Positions 41,118-50,422 of a stretch of DNA of 64,000 nucleotides are shown here, piece by piece. The notes under the pieces are model-generated. The model saw only the letters and a list, made by a program, of their open reading frames with translations, had not been told where the DNA came from and did not search any database. Position 1 is the stretch's first letter. Every line of letters begins with the position of its first letter. This stretch comes from Flaviaestuariibacter flavus. GTDB taxonomy: Bacteria; Bacteroidota; Bacteroidia; Chitinophagales; Chitinophagaceae. The stretch covers positions 1-64,000 of the forward strand of contig NZ_SJZI01000003.1 of NCBI RefSeq assembly GCF_004337505.1. Direction: 5' to 3'. The position numbers and the translations under genes are program-made.

Positions 41118-43419
41118 CGATGAGGATCTTTTTGAGTTTCTGGTACATAAACGAAACGGTGAGCAGCAGGGCGCCCAGCAGGATAAAGGCCGCGATCTTG
41201 CCGCCTTCCGACACATGCAGCAGGTCGTAGAAGAACAGCTTGAGCAGGGCCAGCGTGAAGAGGCTGAGCGAGATCAGCCGCAAGGTACGGGCCCGGTGGC
41301 GCATCCCGAGCCACATGAGCGCAAAAGAACAAAGTCCCCAGAGAATGGTCAGCGCGGCGCGGGTGTATTGGGCCTCCCGGGCCGTGCGGCCGCTCTCGCC
41401 GCCGGCAAGGGCATAATAGTGAGCGGCGTCGAAGCTGAGGTAAAGCACCGCGGCGGCGGCGAGGCTCCAGGCCAGCGGTCCGCGGTAGGGGGCCAGCGCC
41501 CAGTGGCGGGCGGCAGCGCGGGCGGCGCGGTACAGCAGCGCCACGTACAGCGCAGTGGCCGCCACCTGGGCCACGATGTGGACGGGTGATACGGTCCCCG
41601 ACGAAATGCGGCGGTGCAGCACCGTCATCGCTTCCTGGCTGGCAAAGAAATAAATAAGGGCGCCTGCCAGCAGTACCAGTTGCGCCACGGCGATACGGCC
41701 GTCGCGCTTTTGCAGCAGCAGTCCCGTGGCCAGGGCAAGGCCGGCGGTGACGATGCGGTGGTATACATTCGGCAGGGCTACGTCGGCCTCCCTGTAGAAA
41801 TACAGGTTGACGGCCGTCAGCAGCGTGCCGTAGAGCAGCAGCCAGGCGATCGTTCCGGTGATCCAGGTGAGCAGCCGGAAGCGCGCGTTGAGCGCCACAC
41901 CCGGCACCTCCTGGCGCCGCAGCAGCGCCCGGTAGGCCGCGAAGGCGGCGATGGCCACAATATTGGTGGCGGCGCCTGCCACCGTGTTGAAGAGCACCGT
42001 AAGCCCGCCGTCGGTGGTGCCGGTGAGCGACCAGTCGATCACCAGGCTGCCCAGCGCCAGCGCCATCAGCAGGTAGGAGCCGAGCTTGAACAGCCGGATG
42101 CCCGAGCGTTCAAACAGCCAGTAGAGCAGCACGAATTCGGCACTCCAGAAGAGCGTGATGGCATGTCCCTCCAGTTGCACCGGCACCGCTAGCGTGGCGA
42201 AGGTGAGCGTAAGACCGATCAGCAGGTAGAGCAGGTTGCGGTCGGTGCCGGGGCGGCGGAAGCAATAGAGGGCCAGCGCCAGGTTGACAGCACCGGCGCC
42301 GATGGTGAACAGGCCGGCCCAGCGGCCGCCGTCCACATATTGAAGCAGCAGCATGCCGGCGCCGTAATAGGCGGCAGTGATCAGCAGCAGCAACAGCAGG
42401 TCGAAGGGACGGAAGGGCCGCCCGAAGCGCACGGGGAAGGCCATATTGGCCGCCAGGAACAAAGCGTACAGCAGGGTAATGAGTGCCAGCGCCAGCCCAT
42501 GATTCACCCCCGCCGACCCGAGGCTGTTCCACAGCCAGCCGGCCACGAGCAGCAGGGTGGCGCCGAGGGCGATGGCATTGAGCGCGGGCCAGCGGCGGAA
42601 GAAAGCCAGCGCCAGGATGCCCGCGTTGAGCACGGCGAGGTAGGAAAGCAGCACCACGTAGTTGCCCGCGCCATTGCTCACCAGCAGCGGCGTGGCAAAG
42701 CCGCCGACGGTGGCGATCACCGCAAGGGCCAGCGAATCGTAGAGCAGGGCCAGCAGCACCGCAAACAGGGTGATGGCCACCAGCAGCCCGAAGGAGATGG
42801 CCTGCGAAAACAGGTGGTATTGATGATAGGCAAAGCTGATGGTCGTGTAGAAAATGGCGATGCCCCCGCCCGCCAGCACCGACGAGAAGGCGCGGTAAGA
42901 GCGGCGCAGGTAGTGCGCCAGGCCGGTGAGCGCGGCGCCGCACGCAAAGCCGATGGCCACACGCCCGGTTTCGCCGATCCAGTTCTGGTCGATGGCATAT
43001 TTAACGAAGAAGGCGATGCCCAGCACCAGGATGGCGATGCCGATCTTGTTCACCAGGTTCTCACCGATGAAGGCTTCCAGGTCGGGATGATCCCGCAGGA
43101 AGCGCTCGCGGAAGGAGAGCGCAGGTGTTGCCGCGACGGGCTCGGGCACTTCGGAGGCAGCCGGCGTTACCGGCTCCGGTGGTCGTACCGGCGCTTGTGG
43201 AGGCAGGGCCGCAACCGGTGGCGGCACCACGGGGCGTGGCTTTTCAACGGGTGGCGGTGCTGGCTGCTGGCCGCGCCGCAGCTCGTGCACCTCCTCGGTG
43301 AGGCGGCGGGTTTGCTCCAGGAGGCGGTGCAGCAGTTCTTCGTTCCGGGTATTGCTGTTGCCACGGGCAAGCAGCGCGATCAGGAAAATTATGATGACGA
43401 CAAGCGCGAAAAATTCCAT
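41101..43419 (-). CDS. DUF2339 family polytopic membrane protein
   Basis: 772 residues. An N-terminal membrane anchor (FFALVVIIIFLIALLA), a coiled-coil and Pro-rich linker (residues 25-115), then the conserved FIGENLVNKIGIAILVLGIAFFVKYAIDQNWIGE start of the DUF2339 core, which contains some 20 membrane segments to the C-terminus. The function of the family is unknown. It is the first gene of a pair overlapping DUF3999. Its size and topology match the family. Confidence 0.9.
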   Translation of the reverse strand: MEFFALVVIIIFLIALLARGNSNTRNEELLHRLLEQTRRLTEEVHELRRGQQPAPPPVEKPRPVVPPPVAALPPQAPVRPPEPVTPAASEVPEPVAATPALSFRERFLRDHPDLEAFIGENLVNKIGIAILVLGIAFFVKYAIDQNWIGETGRVAIGFACGAALTGLAHYLRRSYRAFSSVLAGGGIAIFYTTISFAYHQYHLFSQAISFGLLVAITLFAVLLALLYDSLALAVIATVGGFATPLLVSNGAGNYVVLLSYLAVLNAGILALAFFRRWPALNAIALGATLLLVAGWLWNSLGSAGVNHGLALALITLLYALFLAANMAFPVRFGRPFRPFDLLLLLLITAAYYGAGMLLLQYVDGGRWAGLFTIGAGAVNLALALYCFRRPGTDRNLLYLLIGLTLTFATLAVPVQLEGHAITLFWSAEFVLLYWLFERSGIRLFKLGSYLLMALALGSLVIDWSLTGTTDGGLTVLFNTVAGAATNIVAIAAFAAYRALLRRQEVPGVALNARFRLLTWITGTIAWLLLYGTLLTAVNLYFYREADVALPNVYHRIVTAGLALATGLLLQKRDGRIAVAQLVLLAGALIYFFASQEAMTVLHRRISSGTVSPVHIVAQVAATALYVALLYRAARAAARHWALAPYRGPLAWSLAAAAVLYLSFDAAHYYALAGGESGRTAREAQYTRAALTILWGLCSFALMWLGMRHRARTLRLISLSLFTLALLKLFFYDLLHVSEGGKIAAFILLGALLLTVSFMYQKLKKILIDDRPA

Positions 43420-43556
43420 GTGCAGTCAGTGTTGGTATGCACCACATAATTAAGATGCTTTGCGCAAACGGGCAAGGGTGGGCTGTTTGGAAAACGTGAA
43501 AGTGGCGCGGTTGCTGTTTTTACCGGAGGCGACAACGGGTATGGTCACCCGTTTCG

Positions 43557-43563
43557 TATCTTG
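43557..43563 (+). promoter_or_regulatory. -7-like box TATCTTG before the DinB gene
   Basis: A TAnCTTG variant 20 bases before the ATG at 43584. Confidence 0.35.
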
Positions 43564-43583
43564 AATCAATTAAACGCATCGCC

Positions 43584-44051
43584 ATGAGCACCGCCGCGCA
43601 ACTGGGCGCCCACCTGCGCCAGGTTTTTTCGGGAGGCAACTGGACCTCGGTAAACGTCCGGCAAACGCTGGGCGACATTTCGCTCGAAGAGGCTGTGCGA
43701 AAGCAGGGCAGTTTGAATACGATCGCGGCGCTGACTTTTCATATTCATTATTACGTGGCGGCCGTCCTGGATGTGCTGGAAGGCGGACCGCTGAATGCGC
43801 AGGACAAGTATAGTTTCGATGTGCCTCATCTCCTCCGGGCAGCCGAGTGGGAAACCCTGCGGGAGCGGGCCTTTACAGATGCGGAACGGCTCGCGGCGCT
43901 GATTGAAACCTTTCCCGATGAGCGACTCAGCGACGACTTCACCGATCCGAAATATGGAAGCTACCACCGCAACTTTCTCGGCCTCATCGAGCACACGCAC
44001 TACCACCTCGGGCAGATTGCGCTGCTAAAAAAGCTCCACCGCGGGGCCTGA
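43584..44051 (+). CDS. DinB/YfiT-like four-helix-bundle protein
   Basis: 155 residues. Conserved histidines at LTFHIHYYVAAV (about 52-54) and IEHTHYHLGQIALLKK (about 136-140) form the metal site of the DinB/DUF1572 family. It has no signal peptide. Some relatives are thiol transferases using bacillithiol or mycothiol; the substrate here is unknown. It is followed after 60 bp by DUF2750 on the same strand, with a TACCTTG box between. Confidence 0.87.
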   Translation: MSTAAQLGAHLRQVFSGGNWTSVNVRQTLGDISLEEAVRKQGSLNTIAALTFHIHYYVAAVLDVLEGGPLNAQDKYSFDVPHLLRAAEWETLRERAFTDAERLAALIETFPDERLSDDFTDPKYGSYHRNFLGLIEHTHYHLGQIALLKKLHRGA

Positions 44052-44064
44052 GGCGGCAATGTGC

Positions 44065-44071
44065 TACCTTG
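44065..44071 (+). promoter_or_regulatory. -7-like box TACCTTG before the DUF2750 gene
   Basis: Followed by GCGCC, about 40 bases before the ATG at 44112. Confidence 0.35.
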
Positions 44072-44111
44072 CGCCCCCGGTATACCGGTAAATCATCTTT
44101 CAAACAACACT

Positions 44112-44588
44112 ATGCTTCCTGACAACAACGTCGCCGACGAGCAATACAACCAGTTTATCGAGCAGGTAATCGCCAACAGGTCCGTGTGGGCACTTCGCTC
44201 TGCGGAAGGCTATGCCGTGTCGCCGTCGAACGATTACGATGACGCTGAAGTGATCCCCTTCTGGTCGGATGCCGCCACCGCGGAGTCGCTGGCCAACGAC
44301 GAGTGGTCCGACTATAAAGCCGAACAGATCGCCCTCGGTGAGTTCCTCGAAACCTGGATGCTGGGTATGCAGCAGGAAGGCATGCTCGTTGGCACCAACT
44401 GGGACGCGTCGCTCGAAGGCACCGAGCTGGAGCCGCTGGAGCTGGCCTATGCCCTCACCGGCCGCCTCCTCGAAACCGGCGCCACCGTGGAGCTTGAGAA
44501 TTTCAGCCTTGCCGACTTCCACGAGCAGCTGCGCCAGGCGCTGGATTCGGACAACGATGAGGAAGAAGCGGACGAAGAAAAGGCCTGA
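44112..44588 (+). CDS. DUF2750 family protein
   Basis: 158 residues. The core EQYNQFIEQVIANRSVWALRSAEGYAV, IPFWSDAATAESLANDEW and LGEFLETWMLGMQQEGMLVGTNWD matches DUF2750. An acidic C-terminal tail (DSDNDEEEADEEKA) is added. It is cytosolic, with unknown function. I chose the ATG at 44112, since an upstream in-frame Met falls before the promoter-like box. It lies 22 bp before rluF and is probably co-transcribed with it. Confidence 0.87.
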   Translation: MLPDNNVADEQYNQFIEQVIANRSVWALRSAEGYAVSPSNDYDDAEVIPFWSDAATAESLANDEWSDYKAEQIALGEFLETWMLGMQQEGMLVGTNWDASLEGTELEPLELAYALTGRLLETGATVELENFSLADFHEQLRQALDSDNDEEEADEEKA

Positions 44589-44610
44589 GCGGGCCGACTT
44601 TCCTGTACCC

Positions 44611-45345
44611 ATGGATACCAGCCTGAATAAATACATTGCCGAATCCGGCTTCTGCAGCCGCCGCGAGGCCGACGAATACATCGAGCAGGCCCGCGTGACC
44701 ATCAACGGCGAGCTGGCCTGGAAGGGCACGCGCGTGAAGCCCGGCGACAAGGTGCTGGTGGACGGTGAGCCGCTTCCGAAAAAGAAAGCGCCGGTATACC
44801 TCATGCTGAACAAGCCCAAAGGGATCACCTGCACCACCGACCGGCAGGACAAGACCAATATCATCGACTTCGTCAACTACAAGCAGCGCATCTTTCCCAT
44901 CGGCAGACTCGATAAGCTTTCGGAGGGACTGATCTTCCTCACCAACGACGGCGATATCGTCAATAAGATCCTGCGCTCGGGCAATAACCATGAGAAGGAG
45001 TATGTCGTCACCACCGACCATCCCTTCGACCTCGAGTTTGTGAAGAAGATGCGTGCCGGCGTCCGCATTCCCGACGGGATGACGAAGCCCTGCTTCGTAA
45101 AGCAGGAGGCGCCCAACCGCTTCCGCATCATTCTCACCCAGGGCATGAACCGGCAGATCCGCAAGATGTGCGAGGCGCTCGGCTACCGCGTTACCGCATT
45201 GAAGCGCACCCGCATCATGAATATTACCCTCGCCGGCCTCGCACCCGGCAAGTGGCGCCTCTTTACGCCTGCCGAACTGGCCGTCATCCAGGAGCTGGTA
45301 AAAGAAAGCAGCAAGACGGCGGACGGGGAGGGAATGGGAGAGTAG
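44611..45345 (+). CDS. rluF: 23S rRNA pseudouridine synthase RluF-type
   Basis: 244 residues. An N-terminal S4 RNA-binding domain (LNKYIAESGFCSRREADEYI) is followed by the RsuA/RluB/E/F catalytic core with D101 in GRLDKLSEGLIFLTNDGD. The stretch NKILRSGNNHEKEYVV and the QGMNRQIRKMCEALGY motif are close to E. coli RluF, which modifies U2604 of 23S rRNA. RluB/RluE-like specificity is a less likely alternative. I chose the start at 44611 for the S4 domain. Confidence 0.93.
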   Translation: MDTSLNKYIAESGFCSRREADEYIEQARVTINGELAWKGTRVKPGDKVLVDGEPLPKKKAPVYLMLNKPKGITCTTDRQDKTNIIDFVNYKQRIFPIGRLDKLSEGLIFLTNDGDIVNKILRSGNNHEKEYVVTTDHPFDLEFVKKMRAGVRIPDGMTKPCFVKQEAPNRFRIILTQGMNRQIRKMCEALGYRVTALKRTRIMNITLAGLAPGKWRLFTPAELAVIQELVKESSKTADGEGMGE

Positions 45346-45941
45346 ATCTTTTTATCTCCGATGTCGGATTTGCCTGACGGCGGTAGTTTTTTAACGCTAA
45401 GGATATTTTCAGGGAGGTGGACTTGGGTGTGGTCACGCTGCTGCTTTTGGAAGGGCAATCAGTCTTAAGGGTTGTAGTTGCGGAAGGTGCTAAGCGGGGC
45501 CGGGCGGCGGGCCGTCCGGTGTGCTCTTTTTGGTAAAGGCATCACTGCCCGATGCTGATTCTGCGCCTTTACGCGTTAATTATTGGAGGCCTGCCGGAGG
45601 CAGGCAAAGCTCCCGCATCTCACTGAGTTGAATTGTAGGACATTACCCGGCCTGTCAGAATGCCTCCGCAAAACTGTAATCGTAGCAAAAGCCTCCGTGC
45701 CCTCTGCGAATCGCTCCGTGTCCTCTGCGAGAAAAATTTCCACCATAAGTGACCAACCCGGTTCCACCAGGTCGCTTCCAACAAATCCGAGATCGGAGAT
45801 CCGGGATCCAGAGATCTCAATCTCCCGTTTCATCCTTCCAAATTCCCCCTACGTGTAACGTTTTTCGTCCCGAACCCGGTAAAAAATAGGTTTGTGCCCG
45901 GATTACAACAAACCATATTCAACGACGATAAAACGGATGTT
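45346..45941. repeat. 596-bp gene-free spacer built from several word families
   Basis: Visible pieces are TATCTCCGATGTCGGAT (45350-45367), AACGCTAAGGATATTTTC at about 45393, GCCTGCCGGAGGCAGGC (45590-45606, palindromic), CCTCTGCGAATCGCTCCGTG and TCCTCTGCGAG (about 45700-45735), and AGATCGGAGATCCGGGATCC (from about 45788). Each belongs to a family seen in other spacers or is self-complementary. A 91-codon open frame at 45583 is made of these repeats and is not a credible gene. Confidence 0.65.
45887..45894 (+). promoter_or_regulatory. -7 box TAGGTTTG before the TonB-receptor-like gene
   Basis: An exact TAnnTTTG match with a 47-base leader to the ATG at 45942. Confidence 0.6.
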
Positions 45942-48392
45942 ATGAGAAAGATTTTAGCCCTTCTTCTGTTGACCGCTACTGCCGGTGCTGTACAGGCCCA
46001 GACGGTCAGCGGCCGTGTGCAGGATGCCGACGGCAAACCCCTTCAGGGTGTTACGGTGAGCCTGCTGCGCGACTCCAGCGTGGTAAAGCTGGCCGTGTCT
46101 GACGCCAGCGGCGCCTACCAGTTCGGTGGCATTTCGGCCGGCCGCTACCGCGTCAGCGCTTCCTCCGTAGGCTTCAGTCCCGCGCCCTCGGCACCTTTTG
46201 AAGCCGGCACCGGTACCACCGAGCTGCCGGTACTGGCCCTGCGCCGCGCCTCCGGTGAGCTCGCCGGCGTAACGGTGGCTGTGCGTAAGCCCATCGTGGA
46301 GGTAAAGGCCGACCGCACGGTGGTAAATGTCGAAGGCACCATCAACGCTACCGGCAACGACGCCCTGGAGCTGCTCCGCAAGAGCCCCGGCGTGCTGGTG
46401 GATAAAGACGAAAACCTCTCGGTAAGCGGCAAGACCGGCGTACAGGTGTACGTGGATGGCCGCCCGACGCCGCTCAGCGGCGCCGACCTCGCCGCCTACC
46501 TGCGCACGATGCAGTCGACCCAGATCGAGGCGATCGAGATCATCTCCAACCCCGGCGCCAAATACGAAGCCGCCGGCAATGCGGGCATCATCAATATCCG
46601 CCTCAAAAAGAACAAGAACTACGGCGCCAACGGCTCGCTCACCGCAGGTTACAACGTGGGCCACTACTCGAAGTACAATGCCGGCGCCTCGCTCAACTAC
46701 CGCAACAACAAGGTAAACCTGTACGGCAACTATAACTTCAATTATGGCCGCATGTACAACACGATGGACCTGCACCGCGACGTGCGCGACTCCATCTTCG
46801 ACCAGAAAGGCCGCAACGTTTTCACCAACAACAGCCATGGCTTCAAAGCCGGCGCCGACTACACCATCAATAAGCGCCATTCGGTAGGCGTGCTGGTAAA
46901 CGGCAACCTGGCAGCGCCCCAAATTGCGATGGAAAGCCGTACGCCCATCATCAGCAAAGCAACCGGTGTCACCGATCGCATCCTTACTGCGCAGAGCAAC
47001 AGCGAAGTGCGCCGCAACAACATCAATGCGAACGCCAACTACAACTACAACGGCACGAAAGGACAGAGCCTGGTACTGAACGCCGACTACGGCTGGTATG
47101 ACAACAACACCGACCAGCGCCAGCCCAATGTCTACTGGACACCCGATGGCAGCAAGCTGAGCTCGGCCGAATACCGCTTCATTACGCCGACACGTATCGA
47201 CATCGCCTCGCTGAAAGCCGACTGGGAGCAGAACTTCGCAAAAGGCAAACTGGGCTTCGGTGGCAAAACCGCTTATACCAGCACCGACAACGACTTCCGC
47301 CGCTTCAATGTAAACGGGCCCGTTGAGAACTACGACCGCGACCTCAGCAACCGCTTCCGCTACGACGAGCAGATCCACGCCGGCTATGTGAACTACAACC
47401 GCCAACTGAAAGGCCTCATGATCCAGGGCGGCCTGCGCGTGGAGCATACGGTAAGCAAGGGTACATCGAACGGTGAGAAGAACGAGAGCGGCACCTACCG
47501 CGCCGTTGAGGCCGGCTTCCAGCGCGACTACACCGACTTCTTCCCGAGCGCGGCCATCTCCTTCAACAAGAATCCGATGAAGGTGTGGAGCATCAACTAC
47601 AGCCGCCGCATCGACCGCCCGGCCTACCAGGACCTGAACCCCTTCGAGTTCCGCCTCGACGAATACACCTACTCGAAAGGCAACACCAACCTGCGCCCGC
47701 AATACACCAACAGCATCGGCATCAGCCATTCGTATAAATACAAGTTCAATGCGTCGCTCAACTGGAGCCACGTGCAGAATATGTTCGCCCAGCAGATCGA
47801 TGTAGATGGCTCCAAATCCTTTATCACGAAGCAGAACCTGGCCACCCAGGATGTGATCGCGCTCAACGCCAGCTATCCCTTCATGTACAAGAGCTTTACG
47901 TCCTTCGTCAACGTAAGCACCAACTACTCGAAATACCACAGCCCCGGCGCCACGCCCGACCGCACCATCGATTTCGACGCTTTCGCCCTTACGGCATTTT
48001 CGCAGAACAGCCTGAAGTTTGGCAAGGATAAGACCTGGACCGGCGAGATGACAGCTTTCTACAATGCCCCGACTATTTACCAGGGCGCCTTCCAGGCCAG
48101 GGCCATGGGTGCCGTCGACTTCGGCCTGCAGAAAACGATCCTCCAGGGACAGGGCACGATCAAAGCCTCGGTAAGCGACGTCTTCCAGACCCTGCGCTTC
48201 TCGGGCTACACCCAGTTTGCCGGCCAGCGCACCGATGTGGCTGCCCGTTGGGAAAGCCGCCAGTTCAAGCTCAATGCCACCTGGCGCTTCGGCAACAAGC
48301 AGGTAAAAGCGGCGAAGCAACGCAATGTGGGCGCCGAAGACGAGCTGAAGCGCACCCAGGGCGGTGGCGGCGGCATCGGCATCGGCGGGTAA
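45942..48392 (+). CDS. TonB-dependent-receptor-like outer-membrane protein
   Basis: 816 residues with signal peptide MRKILALLLLTATAGAVQAQ. Residues 20-100 are a carboxypeptidase-regulatory-like domain (VSGRVQDADGKPLQGVTVSLL). A plug domain follows at about 115-220 (KPIVEVKADRTVVNVEGTINATGNDALELL, IISNPGAKYEAAGNAGIINIRLKK), and then a barrel of the OMP_b-brl_3 type. No SusD-like partner is next to it, so a polysaccharide-utilisation role is not supported. The C-terminus is a Gly-rich tail (GGGGGIGIGG) after the barrel rather than an aromatic end. A two-component system follows. Confidence 0.9.
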   Translation: MRKILALLLLTATAGAVQAQTVSGRVQDADGKPLQGVTVSLLRDSSVVKLAVSDASGAYQFGGISAGRYRVSASSVGFSPAPSAPFEAGTGTTELPVLALRRASGELAGVTVAVRKPIVEVKADRTVVNVEGTINATGNDALELLRKSPGVLVDKDENLSVSGKTGVQVYVDGRPTPLSGADLAAYLRTMQSTQIEAIEIISNPGAKYEAAGNAGIINIRLKKNKNYGANGSLTAGYNVGHYSKYNAGASLNYRNNKVNLYGNYNFNYGRMYNTMDLHRDVRDSIFDQKGRNVFTNNSHGFKAGADYTINKRHSVGVLVNGNLAAPQIAMESRTPIISKATGVTDRILTAQSNSEVRRNNINANANYNYNGTKGQSLVLNADYGWYDNNTDQRQPNVYWTPDGSKLSSAEYRFITPTRIDIASLKADWEQNFAKGKLGFGGKTAYTSTDNDFRRFNVNGPVENYDRDLSNRFRYDEQIHAGYVNYNRQLKGLMIQGGLRVEHTVSKGTSNGEKNESGTYRAVEAGFQRDYTDFFPSAAISFNKNPMKVWSINYSRRIDRPAYQDLNPFEFRLDEYTYSKGNTNLRPQYTNSIGISHSYKYKFNASLNWSHVQNMFAQQIDVDGSKSFITKQNLATQDVIALNASYPFMYKSFTSFVNVSTNYSKYHSPGATPDRTIDFDAFALTAFSQNSLKFGKDKTWTGEMTAFYNAPTIYQGAFQARAMGAVDFGLQKTILQGQGTIKASVSDVFQTLRFSGYTQFAGQRTDVAARWESRQFKLNATWRFGNKQVKAAKQRNVGAEDELKRTQGGGGGIGIGG

Positions 48393-48400
48393 TTACGTAA

Positions 48401-48484
48401 ATCGTGAATGCTTGCGCCTATCGTAAAGAGCAGATGCCGAAGGCATCTGCTCTTTGTTGGCGCGCATCGCGGATTAACGATTCC
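48401..48484. repeat. Inverted word repeat, ATCGTGAATGCTTGCGCC family, around a terminator
   Basis: ATCGTGAATGCTTGCGCC-like words begin 8 bases after the TonB-receptor stop. GGCGCGCATCGCGGATTAACG lies beyond the terminator and is partly complementary. GCGCATCGCGGATT also follows the ligase terminator near 6577. Confidence 0.65.
48425..48455 (+). terminator. Intrinsic terminator after the TonB-receptor-like gene
   Basis: A perfect 14-bp stem (AAAGAGCAGATGCC with GGCATCTGCTCTTT), GAA loop, followed by GTTGG. Confidence 0.85.
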
Positions 48485-48524
48485 CGACCCCATCTCAACT
48501 ATAGAATTCCTAATTTCCCCTCTT

Positions 48525-49604
48525 ATGAAAACCCCTCACCGGTTTCAGTTCTGGAAAGTTTTCTGGGTAGTACTGGCCTTTTGTATTTTTTTCATCCTGC
48601 TGGGAGCGCTGGCTATGTACATGTCTCCGGCGGCTGCCACCAAGGAGATCAACCTGCGCGATAAGCTGACCCTGCCCTTCCTGGTCTACCAGGTTGCCGG
48701 GTTTATTTTCCTCGTGTTTTACTACTATATCACCTTGAATGGCTTTTACAAGCGGTTCATCGAGCGCAAATCCTTTTTTAGTTATCTGCGCTATTGCCTC
48801 GCCATCACGGCGGTGCTGATCGTTTATTACTTCGCCTCCTACTATTGCTCGCCGGAGATCGCGGAAAAGAAGAAGTATACGGCGGGGATTCTTGTCTTTT
48901 CTCATACCCTTGCCACGATCTTTTACCTCGGTATCCCGCTGGTTTTTTCCTACCTCGTGTACCTGCGCGACGAGCGCAAGCAGCGGAAAATCCTGGAGGA
49001 GCAGAAGCTGCAGCTCGAGTTTGAGAAGTCGCAGGCCAACTACAACTTCCTGAAGGCGCAGATCAACCCGCACTTCCTGCACAACACGCTCAACTTCCTC
49101 TACGCAAAGGCGCTGCCCCTGTCGGAAGACCTGTCGGAAGGCATTCTTACGCTGAGTGACATCATGCGCTATGCGCTCAGCCAGGGCAATACCCGCGACG
49201 GCAAGGCCCCGCTGAAAGACGAGATCGAGCATGTGCAGAATGTGATCAAGATCAACCAGCTGCGCTACAACAACAAGCTGAATGTGCGCTTCGACGTGGA
49301 GGGCGCCGTAAACGGCGCGCAGATCATCCCCTTCGCGCTCATCACCATCGTGGAAAACGCGTTCAAGCACGGCGACTTCAAAAGCGTGGAGCACCCCATC
49401 ACCATCCTGATCAAGATCGGGAAGGAAGGGATCTACTTCTCCTGCAGCAACCGCAAGAAAAGCGGTCCCAAGGAGCTGGGCAACGGCATCGGGCTCGAAA
49501 ACATCCGGAAGCGCCTCGAGCTGGCCTACGGCGAAGCTTTTCGCTTTGAAGTGAAGGAAGATGCCGAGCTTTATACCACCGAACTAACCATTTACCAACT
49601 ATGA
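48525..49604 (+). CDS. LytS/YehU-type sensor histidine kinase
   Basis: 359 residues. The N-terminal membrane domain has four segments (FWVVLAFCIFFILLGALAMY, FLVYQVAGFIFLVFYYYI, LAITAVLIVYYFASYY, FSHTLATIFYLGIPLVFSYLVYL). A coiled linker leads to the His-kinase motif with H183 in NPHFLHNTLNFL, then ATP-binding motifs IVENAFKHGD and GNGIGLENIRKRL. It overlaps the response-regulator gene by 4 bases (ATGA), so the pair is translationally coupled. The signal is unknown. The ATG at 48525 gives the first membrane segment the correct spacing. Confidence 0.93.
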   Translation: MKTPHRFQFWKVFWVVLAFCIFFILLGALAMYMSPAAATKEINLRDKLTLPFLVYQVAGFIFLVFYYYITLNGFYKRFIERKSFFSYLRYCLAITAVLIVYYFASYYCSPEIAEKKKYTAGILVFSHTLATIFYLGIPLVFSYLVYLRDERKQRKILEEQKLQLEFEKSQANYNFLKAQINPHFLHNTLNFLYAKALPLSEDLSEGILTLSDIMRYALSQGNTRDGKAPLKDEIEHVQNVIKINQLRYNNKLNVRFDVEGAVNGAQIIPFALITIVENAFKHGDFKSVEHPITILIKIGKEGIYFSCSNRKKSGPKELGNGIGLENIRKRLELAYGEAFRFEVKEDAELYTTELTIYQL

Positions 49605-50317
49605 TCCGTTGCATGATCATCGACGATGAGCAGCATGCCATCGACATCCTGGAGCACTATGTAAAGCAGGCGCCCTACCTCGAGCTGGTGGGCACCAGCA
49701 CGCACCCCATCGAGGCTTTGCAGGAAGTAGCCTCGGGCAAAGTAGACCTTGTTTTCCTCGACGTGCAGATGCCCGAGCTGTCGGGACTCGACTTCATCAA
49801 GGCGATCAACGGGAAGGCCCGCGTGATCCTTACAACCGCCTACCCCGAATTCGCCCTTGAGGGCTACGACCTCGACGTGGTGGACTACCTGCTGAAGCCC
49901 GTGCGCCTGCCGCGCTTCCTGCAGGCCGTGCAGAAGGCGATGAGCCTGATGCAGCCGGCTGCCGCGCCCGCCGATGACAAGGTGGACGACTACCTGTTTG
50001 TAAAAACGGAGTCGAAGGGGAAGCTCCTCAAGATCAACCTGTCGGACATCGACTTTATCGAGGGCATGAAAAACTACGTGGCCATTCACCGCGGCAACCA
50101 GAAGACCCTCGTTTATACCAGCATGAAGGAACTGGAAGAGCGGCTCCCGCAGAAGCGCTTTATGCGCGTGCACAAATCCTTCATCATCCCGCTGGCCCGC
50201 ATCACCGGTATTGAAGGCAACCTCGTGCGCCTCCAGGGCGTGCAGGCAGAGATCCTGATCGGTGATAACTACAAGGCCGAACTCATGGAGCTGATCCGAA
50301 ATAAAATGATTAAGTAA
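49601..50317 (+). CDS. LytTR-family response regulator
   Basis: 238 residues. The receiver domain has D8-D9 and the phospho-acceptor D54 in LVFLDVQMPELSG, plus the Lys of YLLKPVRL. A LytTR DNA-binding domain starts at about residue 135 (DYLFVKTESKGKLLKINLSDIDFIEGMKNYV, and VHKSFIIPLARITGIEG). It is the partner of the kinase encoded just upstream. Its target genes are not visible; the TonB-receptor-like gene upstream is one candidate. Confidence 0.95.
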   Translation: MIRCMIIDDEQHAIDILEHYVKQAPYLELVGTSTHPIEALQEVASGKVDLVFLDVQMPELSGLDFIKAINGKARVILTTAYPEFALEGYDLDVVDYLLKPVRLPRFLQAVQKAMSLMQPAAAPADDKVDDYLFVKTESKGKLLKINLSDIDFIEGMKNYVAIHRGNQKTLVYTSMKELEERLPQKRFMRVHKSFIIPLARITGIEGNLVRLQGVQAEILIGDNYKAELMELIRNKMIK

Positions 50318-50422
50318 TGTGCTGATTCGTTAACGTGCTGGTGTGCTGATACGAACGCCGCTCCACAGGAGCGGCGTTCGTATTTTAGTAGGTCAAAGTA
50401 TTGCCTCATCAGCACATTCAGT
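50317..50422. repeat. Inverted word repeat, GTGCTGATT / CATCAGCACATTC family, around a terminator
   Basis: The left arm (50319-50350) has TGTGCTGATTCG, ACGTGCTGG and TGTGCTGAT. The right arm (50405-50422) has CATCAGCACATTCAG. The left arm starts two bases after the regulator's stop, and the right arm holds the stop of the gene at 50418. Confidence 0.8.
50349..50388. terminator. Bidirectional intrinsic terminator
   Basis: A perfect 16-bp stem (50349-50364 with 50368-50383, core CGCCGCTCC) followed by TTTTAG, between convergent genes. Confidence 0.9.

Noticed and set aside
45583..45858. A 91-codon plus-strand open frame
   Set aside because: It consists of spacer word repeats and has no start context or protein-like pattern.
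45954..48320. A 788-codon open frame antisense to the TonB-receptor-like gene
   Set aside because: Same cause; the sense protein has a signal peptide, plug and barrel.
45942..50317. A polysaccharide utilisation locus
   Set aside because: There is a TonB-receptor-like protein and a two-component system but no SusD-like lipoprotein and no glycoside hydrolase.
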